This document shows, piece after piece, positions 47,197 to 55,625 of a stretch of 64,000 nucleotides of DNA (position 1 is the first letter of the stretch; each line of letters starts with the position of its first letter). The notes below the pieces were generated by a model. That model ran no database searches, was not told where the DNA came from, and saw only the letters and a program-made list of their open reading frames with translations. The stretch covers positions 124,001-188,000 of the forward strand of contig JADZED010000027.1 in assembly GCA_020850715.1 (NCBI GenBank), given 5' to 3'. The DNA is from Acidobacteriota bacterium. GTDB lineage: Bacteria > Acidobacteriota > Vicinamibacteria > Vicinamibacterales > CAVVIG01. The position numbers were made by a program, and so were the translations under genes.

Positions 47197-48630
47197 CTAG
47201 CTGTGGATCGCCGCGCCGTGCGCGGCGTGCGCCGCCTCGGCCACCGCCTCGGCCATGGTCGGGTGCGCGTGGATCGTGCGGATGAGCGATTCGACGGTGG
47301 CTTCGAGCCGCAGCGCCAGCGTGGCTTCGGCGACCAGCTCGGTCGATCGCAGCCCGATCATGTGCACGCCGAGGATCTCGTCGTACTTCCGGTCGGCGAC
47401 GATCTTGACGAAGCCGTCGGTCTCGCCCGCCATCTTCGCGCGGCCGAGCACGCCGAAGGGGAAGGTGCCGACGCGCACGTCGAACCCCCGCTCCCGCGCC
47501 TTCTGCTCGGTGAGGCCGACGCTGCCGATCTCGGGATCGCAGTAGGTGCAGCCGGGCACGTGGTCGTAGTTGATCGGCGGAGGGTTCCGGCCGGCGATCC
47601 GCTCGGCGACGAAGAGGCCCTCCGCCGACGAGACGTGGGCGAGCTGCGGATGGACCGGCGTGCCCAGCGTGATGACGTCGCCCAGCGCCGAGATGCCGGG
47701 CACCGTCGTCCTGTACTCGGCATCGACGCGCACGTACCCGCGCTCGAGCTGCAGCCCGGCGTCCTCGGCGCCGAGCCCGGCGGTCACCGGACCGCGTCCG
47801 GTCGCGACCAGCAGGTAGTCGGCGCGGATCTGCTGCGTCTGCCCGTCCCCCAGCAGCACGTCGATCGCGACGGCGTTGCCGTCGACGACGGCCGAGGTCA
47901 CCTTCGCGCCGGTGTGCGCGGCGATGCCCTGCTTGCGGAACGACTTCGCCAGCTCCGCCGACACCGCCTCGTCTTCGACCGGCACCAGCCGCGGGAGCAG
48001 CTCCACGATGGTCACGTCGCTGCCGAACCGCTTGAAGATCGACGCGAACTCGACGCCCACGGCGCCGCTGCCCATGATCGCAATCGAGCCGGGCACCTCC
48101 TTCAGGTGGATCGCCTCGTCGCTCGTGATGATGCGCCTGCGATCGATCTCGATGCCGGGCACGCCGCGCGGCTGCGACCCGGTGGCGACGACGATCTCCC
48201 TGGTGGCGCGCAGCGTCTGCTTCTCGCCCTCGAACACGTCGACGCCGCCGTTGCCCGTGAGACGCGCGGTCCCCTTGATCCAGGCCACCTTGTTCTTCTT
48301 GAACAGGAACTCGATCCCCCTGGTCAGGCCCGAGACGATCCGGTCCTTGCGCGAATGGACCTGCGCCATGTCGATCCCGATGGTCTGGCCCGGGGCCGCC
48401 CCCGGGATCGTGACGCCCCAGGTCTTCGACGCCTCCTGCACGACCTTCAGCGCGTGCGCGTGCTCGAGCAGCGCCTTGGTCGGAATGCACCCCCACAGCA
48501 GGCAGGTGCCGCCGAGCGCCTTCTGTTTCTCCACAACGGCGACCGACAGCCCGAGCTGCGCGGCGCGGATCGCCGCCACGTACCCGCCGGTGCCGCCGCC
48601 GATGATGACTACGTCGTATTCGTGTGCCAC
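47197..48630 (-). CDS. lpdA: dihydrolipoyl dehydrogenase
   Basis: VVIIGGGTGGYVAAIRAAQLG, GGTCLLWGCIPTKALL, HAHPTMAEA. Confidence 0.93.
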   Translation of the reverse strand: MAHEYDVVIIGGGTGGYVAAIRAAQLGLSVAVVEKQKALGGTCLLWGCIPTKALLEHAHALKVVQEASKTWGVTIPGAAPGQTIGIDMAQVHSRKDRIVSGLTRGIEFLFKKNKVAWIKGTARLTGNGGVDVFEGEKQTLRATREIVVATGSQPRGVPGIEIDRRRIITSDEAIHLKEVPGSIAIMGSGAVGVEFASIFKRFGSDVTIVELLPRLVPVEDEAVSAELAKSFRKQGIAAHTGAKVTSAVVDGNAVAIDVLLGDGQTQQIRADYLLVATGRGPVTAGLGAEDAGLQLERGYVRVDAEYRTTVPGISALGDVITLGTPVHPQLAHVSSAEGLFVAERIAGRNPPPINYDHVPGCTYCDPEIGSVGLTEQKARERGFDVRVGTFPFGVLGRAKMAGETDGFVKIVADRKYDEILGVHMIGLRSTELVAEATLALRLEATVESLIRTIHAHPTMAEAVAEAAHAAHGAAIHS

Positions 48631-48781
48631 GGATTCCTCGCGTTCGGAGTAGCGTCCGGCGCCAGCCGGACGTCGCGGGCGATTCGCCCGCGGAAAGGGC
48701 CTTGTATGCGGTCGTCTCGCCTTCAGACGTCCGGCTGAAGGCGGACGTCTGAAGGCGTTGCCGCCGCACGCGGATCCCGCA

Positions 48782-49042
48782 TCACGGCGATCGCTTGAGC
48801 GTAGAGAGAGGGACGAAGGCGGCCGGCTCTCCGCCCGGCGCCGGCGCTTCCGGGTCCGCCCCCGCGTCGGGCGGCGGCTCGAGCCGCGCCAGGCGCGCAC
48901 GGAGCTGCGCGGCCTCGTAGCGGAGCTCCCAGTAGGACTCGGTGAGCCGCTCGACGCGCCTGGAGGCGCGGCGCGCGAGCACGGCCGACGCGAGGCCGGC
49001 GCACAACGCCGCTGCCGTGAGCAGCCACAGGAGGGTCAGCAA
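48782..49042 (-). CDS. small TM/coiled-coil hypothetical protein
   Basis: TTG start, LLTLLWLLTAAALCAGLASAVLARRASRRVERLTESYWELRYEAAQLRARLARLE. Confidence 0.5.
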   Translation of the reverse strand: MLTLLWLLTAAALCAGLASAVLARRASRRVERLTESYWELRYEAAQLRARLARLEPPPDAGADPEAPAPGGEPAAFVPLSTLKRSP

Positions 49043-49114
49043 AACCTCACCATAGCGAACGGCTTGCAACGGTGTCAACCGCCTGCCACAATACGCGCGC
49101 CCCGCGGCCACGCG

Positions 49115-50506
49115 ATGAGCCACAAGCCGAAGACGGTCCTCATCGTCGACGACGATGAGGGGATGCGAGACACGCTGACGGCGATCCTCAAGCGCGAGTA
49201 TCGCGTCCTGCGCGTCTCGAGCGGGGAAGCGGCCCTCCCCATCCTCAACAAGGAGGATGTCGACCTCGTGCTGCTCGACGTCCGCCTGCCCGGCATCAGC
49301 GGCTTCGAGGTGCTGCGCATCATCAAGGAGAACTACGGCCTCGTCGAGGTGCTGATGATCTCGGCGATTGCCGACATCGAGACCGCCGTGCAGGCGATGA
49401 AGCACGGGGCCTACCACTACGTCACCAAGGAGTTCGACTACGACCAGCTCCGATCGCTGGTGCGCAACGCGAGCGAGCGCCAGGATCTGAACCGGCAGGT
49501 GATGACGCTGTCGGCGCAGGTGGCCGACCAGGCCGAGCGCGAGTTCGTCGTCGGGCCGAGCAAGGCGACGCGCGAGATCGTCGATCTGGTGGGCCGGATC
49601 GCCAAGCTGTCGGCGACGGTGCTGATCCTGGGCGAGAGCGGGACCGGCAAGGAGCTGCTCGCGCGGCTGATCCACCGCGGGGCGGGCGATCCCGACGCGC
49701 CGTTCATCGCCGTCAACCTCGCCGCGATCCCGCGCGAGCTCGCCGAGAGCGCGCTGTTCGGCCACGAACGCGGCGCCTTCACCGGGGCGCACCGGCAGCA
49801 GCTCGGCAAGTTCGAGCTCGCGTCCAACGGCACGCTGTTCCTCGACGAGATCGGCGACCTGCGGCTCGATCTGCAGGCCAAGCTGCTGCGCGCGATCCAG
49901 GAGGGGGAGATCGAGCGCGTCGGCGGCACCAAGCCGATCAAGACCGAGTTCCGCCTGATCGCCGCGACCAACGTCGATCTCGAGAAGGCGGTGAAGGAAG
50001 GGCGCTTCCGCGAGGATCTCTACTACCGGATCAACGTCATCCCGATCAAGATGCCGCCGCTGCGCGAGCGCGCCGACGACATCCCGCAGCTCGCCGAGTT
50101 CTTCCTGCGGCGCTACACGGCCCGCTTCCGCAAGCGCATCCTGGGGATCAGCGAGCCGACGATGGCGATGCTGAAAAAGTACTGGTGGCCGGGCAACATC
50201 CGCGAGCTGGAGAACCTGATCGAGCGGCTCGTCGCGGTGAGCGACAGGGACTACCTCTCGGAAGAGGATCTGCCGCTCGAATTCCACTTCGCGCAGCTCG
50301 AGCCGCAGCGCGCCGCGCGCGGCACCAGCCTGTTCGACGAGGCGACCAACGCGTTCGAGCGGAACTTCATCCTGCGTGCGCTGGAGAAATGCGGGTGGAA
50401 CGTGACCGGCACCGCCGAGTATCTTGGAATACCACTGAGTACGCTGAAGTACAAGATGGACAAGCTCGACGTACGCCAGCTCGCCCGGAAACTGCGCGGC
50501 GCTTGA
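49115..50506 (+). CDS. NtrC-family sigma54-dependent response regulator
   Basis: REC (VLIVDDDEGMRDTL, LVLLDVRLPG), AAA+ GESGTGKELLARLIH with GAFTGA loop, Fis-like HTH C-terminus. Confidence 0.95.
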   Translation: MSHKPKTVLIVDDDEGMRDTLTAILKREYRVLRVSSGEAALPILNKEDVDLVLLDVRLPGISGFEVLRIIKENYGLVEVLMISAIADIETAVQAMKHGAYHYVTKEFDYDQLRSLVRNASERQDLNRQVMTLSAQVADQAEREFVVGPSKATREIVDLVGRIAKLSATVLILGESGTGKELLARLIHRGAGDPDAPFIAVNLAAIPRELAESALFGHERGAFTGAHRQQLGKFELASNGTLFLDEIGDLRLDLQAKLLRAIQEGEIERVGGTKPIKTEFRLIAATNVDLEKAVKEGRFREDLYYRINVIPIKMPPLRERADDIPQLAEFFLRRYTARFRKRILGISEPTMAMLKKYWWPGNIRELENLIERLVAVSDRDYLSEEDLPLEFHFAQLEPQRAARGTSLFDEATNAFERNFILRALEKCGWNVTGTAEYLGIPLSTLKYKMDKLDVRQLARKLRGA

Positions 50507-50520
50507 CAAAAGCCAACAAC

Positions 50521-50628
50521 TTGGCCGGCTCGGCCAATCGCTTGTCCCGCCGGGCAATCCCCTGAGCACGCAGCAGTAGCCGCCGCTTCCCGCGCGCGCG
50601 CCGTCCTCGCGCGGACAAGCGCTTGCCC
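50521..50628. promoter_or_regulatory. candidate enhancer (UAS) dyads for the adjacent NtrC-type regulator
   Basis: TTGGCC-N5-GGCCAA (50521-50537), TTGTCCCGCCGGGCAA (50542-50557), GGACAAGCGCTTGCCC (50613-50628). Confidence 0.4.
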
Positions 50629-50725
50629 GCGCGATCGCGCGCTCCCGCCATCGGCGAACGGACTCCACGCGACACGCGATCGAAATCGCCAGCGATCTCG
50701 CGCGCCTGCGCGGAAGCGCGCGCGC

Positions 50726-50741
50726 TGGAACACGCGTTGCT
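50726..50741 (+). promoter_or_regulatory. sigma54 (-24/-12) promoter upstream of the radical SAM gene
   Basis: TGGAACACGCGTTGCT: GG-N10-GC spacing with TGG and TTGCT core, about 50 nt before ATG 50791. Confidence 0.65.
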
Positions 50742-50790
50742 ATCCCGTGCGGCAGCGCGATCGCGCCGATCGCTACCAAGAATCGATCCC

Positions 50791-52215
50791 ATGCAGCCGT
50801 CGATCTTCAACCTGCGCGTGCCGCTGCCCGAGCGCGGCGAGGTGTTCCTGATGAACACGCTCACCGACGCGCAGGTGGTCGTCTCCTCCGACGTCGCCGA
50901 TCTGCTCGATCGCGTGGCGGAGCTGGAGGGCGGCGCTTCGATGGACGACGAGGCGCGCGGGGCGCTGCGGCTGCTCGCCGATCACGGCTTCGTGGTCGAG
51001 AGCCGCGATGCCGATCGCCAGGCGCTGGACCGGCACCTGTGGACGGCGAAGAGCGACGCGTCGGAGCTGCACGTCACCATTCTCACCACGCTGCAGTGCA
51101 ACTTCGCGTGCGACTACTGCTTCCAGGGCGACCACGGCGATTACAACAAGTTCGCCCAGAAGATGTCGATGGAGACCGCGCTGAAGGTGGCCGGCTGGAT
51201 CGAGCGCGAGCTCGATCGCGTGCGCCCCGAGCGGCTGGTCGTCCAGTTCTTCGGCGGGGAGCCGCTGCTGAACCTGCCCGCCATGTACGCGATTGCCGGG
51301 CGGGCGTGGGCGGCGGCCGGGGCGCGCGGCGTCGAGATGAAGACCAGCATCATCACCAACGGCCTGCTGCTCACCGGGGAGGTCGTCGACCGCATGATCC
51401 CGTTCGGGCTGAAGGGCGTGAAGGTGACGCTCGACGGCGACCGCGATGCGCACAACCGGATGCGGCCGCTGCGCGGCGGCCAGGGCACCTTCGACCGGAT
51501 TGTCGAGAACATCCGGCGCGTGGCCGATCGGGTGCCGATCTCGATTGGCGGGAACTTCGACGAGCAGAGCGCCGGCAGCTTTCCGGCGCTGCTCGACTTC
51601 CTGCGCGAGCAGCAGTTCGCCGACAAGCTGGTGAAGGTCAACTTCAAGCCGGTGGTGCGCACGGCCGAGCCGGCCGCGGCGGTTTCACGCCCGAAGGGCG
51701 TCTTCCCGCTCACGCTCGTGAGCGGCGACAACCGGCCGCTCGGCGGCACCTGCATGACCACGGCGGGGGCGGGCGGCGGGCTGGGCAAGGCGTGCGACTC
51801 GTGCAACGTGCTGGACGACCAGATGACGACGCTGCGGAGCGAGATCAAGCGGCACGGCTTCCCGACGCCCGACGGCGTGCACAACGGCCCCTGCCACCTG
51901 CACATGCGGCACGCCCACACCATCGGGCCCGACGGCTCGCTGTACGCCTGCCCCGGCTTCACGGGCGAGCTGTCGCAGTCGACCGGGCACATCGACGATC
52001 GGCCCGACCCCGCGCGCGCGCGCGCGCGCGAACGCTTCGACGCGCTGGATCCCTGGCGGGAGTGCGGGGACTGCGCGTTCATCCCGGTCTGTGCGGGAGG
52101 GTGCCTGGTGGCATCGCACACAGAGCTTGGCGACGCGAACCTGCCGACGTGTCACAAGCGGACGTACGAATCGGCGCTCATCGCGCTGGCGCACGAGGCG
52201 GCCGGCGCGGCTTAG
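50791..52215 (+). CDS. radical SAM/SPASM peptide maturase
   Basis: CNFACDYC (CxxxCxxC), N-terminal precursor-recognition-like region, SPASM cysteines including CGDCAFIPVCAGGC (CX2CX5CX3C). Confidence 0.93.
   Translation: MQPSIFNLRVPLPERGEVFLMNTLTDAQVVVSSDVADLLDRVAELEGGASMDDEARGALRLLADHGFVVESRDADRQALDRHLWTAKSDASELHVTILTTLQCNFACDYCFQGDHGDYNKFAQKMSMETALKVAGWIERELDRVRPERLVVQFFGGEPLLNLPAMYAIAGRAWAAAGARGVEMKTSIITNGLLLTGEVVDRMIPFGLKGVKVTLDGDRDAHNRMRPLRGGQGTFDRIVENIRRVADRVPISIGGNFDEQSAGSFPALLDFLREQQFADKLVKVNFKPVVRTAEPAAAVSRPKGVFPLTLVSGDNRPLGGTCMTTAGAGGGLGKACDSCNVLDDQMTTLRSEIKRHGFPTPDGVHNGPCHLHMRHAHTIGPDGSLYACPGFTGELSQSTGHIDDRPDPARARARERFDALDPWRECGDCAFIPVCAGGCLVASHTELGDANLPTCHKRTYESALIALAHEAAGAA
52011..52030. 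repeat. (CG)10 dinucleotide tract inside the radical SAM ORF
   Basis: CGCGCGCGCGCGCGCGCGCG encoding ...DPARARARERF... Confidence 0.9.
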
Positions 52216-52224
52216 GAGAAGACA

Positions 52225-52317
52225 ATGAAGATCAAGGTCATTCAGGCCAAGTCGAACGCGAAGCCGAGCGGGTACTGCAACTTCATGATCGACGAACCGC
52301 CGATGAACAAGAAGTAG
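52225..52317 (+). CDS. candidate RiPP precursor peptide, 30 aa: MKIKVIQAKSNAKPSGYCNFMIDEPPMNKK
   Basis: Starts 9 nt after the rSAM stop with AGGAGA SD at 52214-52219; single Cys in SGYCNF core; below the ORF-track length cutoff. Confidence 0.75.
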   Translation: MKIKVIQAKSNAKPSGYCNFMIDEPPMNKK

Positions 52318-52328
52318 AATTCCATGGA

Positions 52329-53840
52329 ATGAGCTCCCAGCAGAAACGGCGGCCGGTTCGGGCGGCCGCCGCCGCGATTCGTGTCTTATTCGCGCTGCTT
52401 CTGCTGGCGGGCACGGCCCGGTGCGATCGAAGCGCCGGCCCGGCGCGCCAGGATGGTGACGCTGTCGTCCGACTGGGTGTAAGTAGCGGCCAGGCTGCGG
52501 CTGCGAATCCCCTAAATGGGGTTGTGCAGATAATGCAGAATCTGTCGATCGAATCGCTAGCCCGCATCGGCGACGATGGACACCCTGAGCCGCAACTTGC
52601 GCAGAGCTGGACGGTTTCTGGGGACGGAAAGTCTGCAATCGTCGTCCTTCGATCTGGGGTTCAATTCAGCGATGGCACCCCGTTGCTCGCAGGGCCGATT
52701 GCAGATTTGCTGATTAGTACGCTCAAGAAGACAATGGGGCCGGCGTTCGAGGACGTGGACAAGATCGTGGCACTCAACGATAGCCAGATCAGCATCCAGT
52801 TTCGTCGGCCGTCGCCCTTCCTGTTGGAGTCCCTCGAAGTTCAGATCAGCAAGCCGGGTGCGTCTGATATCGGGACAGGCCCATTCGCCCTCGCCGGTCC
52901 GCGCGCCCCAAACGAACTCCGCGCGAATGACTCCTACTATCGCGGCCGGCCGAGCATCGATCGCATTGTGGTGGATTCCTACCCATCCGTGCGCGCCGCA
53001 TGGGCCGACTTGCTGCGTGGTCACCTCGACATGCTGTACGAAACGGGCGTCGATGCCCTCGACTCGCTCCAGTCGTCGTCGAGCGTGAATGTCTACACGT
53101 TCACCCGCCGATATCAGTATGAGGTGGTGCTTAATACCGATGCCCCCGCTCTCAGGTCGCCTCGGCTCCGCAGAGCGCTGAACCTGGGAATCGATCGTCA
53201 GGCCTTCGTTCGCGATGCGCTCAAAGGACAGGGACTGCCGTCTTATGGCTTCGTGTGGCCGAAGCATTGGGCTCTTGGCGGTAGTGTCGACACCTTTAGC
53301 TATAATCCTGAGCTCGCGTCACGACTTCTGAAAGCAGAGGGCAAGCAGGTGCGCTTCACTTGCCTCGTCCCGCCGGATTATGAGCGGCTTGCACTGATCG
53401 TTAAGCAGCAGTTGCAGGCATACGGTGTGGAAATGCTGCTCAAGCTCACGACGCCAATGGACGCGTCGAAGGCAATAGCGACGGGGGACTTCGAAGCCGT
53501 ATTGATCGATGTGATCAGTGGAGCCAGTCTCTTTCGCCCCTATCGGATTTGGCATACGGGCGGCTCCATGAACCCGGGCCACCTGGGCAGCCCGGCCCTG
53601 GACCGGGTCCTCGACGGCATCCGCCACGCCGCCTCCGACGACGACTACCGCGCCGCGGTCGCCGCCCTCCAGCAGCAGGTCGCAGACGACCCGCCCGCCC
53701 TCTTCCTCGCCTGGAGCGCCCGCGCGCGCGCCGTCAGCAGCCGCTTCGTCGTTCCGCCGACCGAGCCGGGGCGCGACATCCTCGCCTCGCTCCCCTACTG
53801 GACCCTGAACGGCGAGTACCCGGTCGCCAGAGTCCACTGA
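52329..53840 (+). CDS. extracellular solute-binding protein family 5 (peptide-binding type), orphan
   Basis: Hydrophobic export signal; LAQSWTVSGDGKSAIVVLRSGVQFSDGTPL; RRALNLGIDRQAFVRDAL; no permease or ATPase gene adjacent. Confidence 0.88.
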   Translation: MSSQQKRRPVRAAAAAIRVLFALLLLAGTARCDRSAGPARQDGDAVVRLGVSSGQAAAANPLNGVVQIMQNLSIESLARIGDDGHPEPQLAQSWTVSGDGKSAIVVLRSGVQFSDGTPLLAGPIADLLISTLKKTMGPAFEDVDKIVALNDSQISIQFRRPSPFLLESLEVQISKPGASDIGTGPFALAGPRAPNELRANDSYYRGRPSIDRIVVDSYPSVRAAWADLLRGHLDMLYETGVDALDSLQSSSSVNVYTFTRRYQYEVVLNTDAPALRSPRLRRALNLGIDRQAFVRDALKGQGLPSYGFVWPKHWALGGSVDTFSYNPELASRLLKAEGKQVRFTCLVPPDYERLALIVKQQLQAYGVEMLLKLTTPMDASKAIATGDFEAVLIDVISGASLFRPYRIWHTGGSMNPGHLGSPALDRVLDGIRHAASDDDYRAAVAALQQQVADDPPALFLAWSARARAVSSRFVVPPTEPGRDILASLPYWTLNGEYPVARVH

Positions 53841-53841
53841 C

Positions 53842-55605
53842 ATGGGCCTGCGCATCAGGCACCTTGCGACCCGCTTCGCCCTCCTGCTCGCCCTCGCGGC
53901 CATCGTCCCGCTCGTCGGCTACGGCGCCATCTCCATCCTCTCGCTGCAGCGCGCCACCCGCGAATCGGTCGTCGCCGGCAACGAGAACGTCGCCACCCGC
54001 GCCGCCGAGGAGATCCGCCGCTACATCACGACCGATGCCGAGATCCTCAAGGCGCTCGCCGCCGACCTCCAGGACACCGGGCTCACGCAGGCCCAACAGG
54101 ACCGCATCCTGAAGAACTACATCCTGCAGTTCCAGGAGTTCCACGAGCTGACGCTGTTCGACAAGGACGGCCGCCCGCTCGCCACGAGCCGCATCGGCGA
54201 GGCGACCGTCCCGATCCCGTCGCGCGCGACAACGACGGTCAACGACGTGGAGATGTCGCCGATCCGCGTGGACGACGACCTGCTGCCGACCGCTCTCTTC
54301 GCCGTCCGCCTGACGCACCTGAACCAGCCGGCCGGCTGGCTCGTCGGCGAGATCAGCGTCGAAGAGATGTGGCGCATGGTCGACCGGATCCGCATCGGCC
54401 GACGCGGCTTCGCGCTGGTCGTCGCGCCCGACGGCCAGCTCGTCGCCCACGGCGACCCCGACAAGAAGACGCTCATCGCCCAGGCCACCAACCTGTCGGC
54501 GCACCCGCTCGTGCAGGCGGCGGGGCTGCCGGGCGCCAAAGGTCCGATCTCGCTCGAGTACCTCAGCGCCGAGGGCTTCACCGATCTGGGCGCCGCGGCC
54601 AGGATTCCCGGCCTCGACTGGACGGTGATCGTCGAGCAGCCGACCGAGGAAGCCTATGCGGCCGCCGATCAGCTCCGGCGGCAGCTCGTCGCCGCCATCT
54701 CGATCGCGCTCTTCGCGATGATTGCCGCCGGCTGGGTGTGGGGACGCTCGTTCATCACGCCGATTCTCGCGCTGAAGCGCGCCACGCACGAGGTGGCATC
54801 GGGGCAGCTCGAGACGCGCGTGCGCATCGACCGGGCCGACGAGCTCGGCGACCTGGAGCAGTCGTTCAACACGATGGCGGAACGGCTGGTCAAGCTGCAG
54901 GAGGAGGTGAAGCGGCAGGCGCAGCACGCGATGTTCGGCCGGCTCGCCGCCGGCCTGGTCCACGATCTCTCGCACCCGATCCAGAACATCGGCAACAGCA
55001 CGAAGCTGATGATGCGCGACGACGTGGACGCCGAGTCGCGGGAGATGTTCCGCCGGACCGTGGATCGCGAGATCGCCACGCTCAAGCGCTTCCTCGACGA
55101 TCTGCGCAACGTGGTCAAGCCGAAGCCGATCGAGCGTTTCGCGATGGACGTCAACGCCGCGGTCGCCGAGATCGTCGACTCGATGCGCCCGCAGGGCGAG
55201 CGCAGCGGCGTCGGCGTGGAAGCGCAGCTCGCGCCGGGGCCGCTCGCGATCGAGGGCGATCGCTTCGCGCTCGGCCGCGTGTTCCGCAACCTGATCGCCA
55301 ACGCGATCCAGGCCACCGCGGCCGGCGGCCGCGTCCTGGTGACGACGGTCCGCGAGGGCGGCGTCGTGCAGATCTCGGTGGCCGACACCGGCAGCGGCAT
55401 CCCGGCCGACCGGCTCCCGACCATCTTCGACGAGTTCGTCACCACCAAGGCGCGCGGCCTCGGCCTCGGCCTCGCGATCTCCAAGCGCATCGTCGAACAG
55501 CTCGACGGCACGATCGCCGTGGCGAGCGAAGTCGGACACGGCACCGCGTTCACCCTCCGGTTCCCGGCCCGCGACGACGACGCCGCGCAGGCGGCCGCGA
55601 GTTGA
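53842..55605 (+). CDS. sensor histidine kinase with extracytoplasmic Cache-like domain and HAMP
   Basis: Two TMs, HAMP (ITPILALKRATHEVASGQLETRVRIDRADELGDLEQSFNTMAERL), H box LAAGLVHDLSHPIQNIGNS, HATPase NLIANAIQATAAGG...DTGSGIP. Confidence 0.93.
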   Translation: MGLRIRHLATRFALLLALAAIVPLVGYGAISILSLQRATRESVVAGNENVATRAAEEIRRYITTDAEILKALAADLQDTGLTQAQQDRILKNYILQFQEFHELTLFDKDGRPLATSRIGEATVPIPSRATTTVNDVEMSPIRVDDDLLPTALFAVRLTHLNQPAGWLVGEISVEEMWRMVDRIRIGRRGFALVVAPDGQLVAHGDPDKKTLIAQATNLSAHPLVQAAGLPGAKGPISLEYLSAEGFTDLGAAARIPGLDWTVIVEQPTEEAYAAADQLRRQLVAAISIALFAMIAAGWVWGRSFITPILALKRATHEVASGQLETRVRIDRADELGDLEQSFNTMAERLVKLQEEVKRQAQHAMFGRLAAGLVHDLSHPIQNIGNSTKLMMRDDVDAESREMFRRTVDREIATLKRFLDDLRNVVKPKPIERFAMDVNAAVAEIVDSMRPQGERSGVGVEAQLAPGPLAIEGDRFALGRVFRNLIANAIQATAAGGRVLVTTVREGGVVQISVADTGSGIPADRLPTIFDEFVTTKARGLGLGLAISKRIVEQLDGTIAVASEVGHGTAFTLRFPARDDDAAQAAAS

Positions 55606-55625
55606 CAGTTGTGAGGAGGCAGGTC

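Noticed and set aside
50542-50557. Rho-independent terminator after the sigma54 regulator gene
   Set aside because: Dyads lack T-tracts and share half-sites with the other dyads; enhancer interpretation preferred.
52329-53840. SBP as a component of a nutrient ABC importer
   Set aside because: No permease or ATPase genes adjacent; sensor kinase follows after 1 nt.
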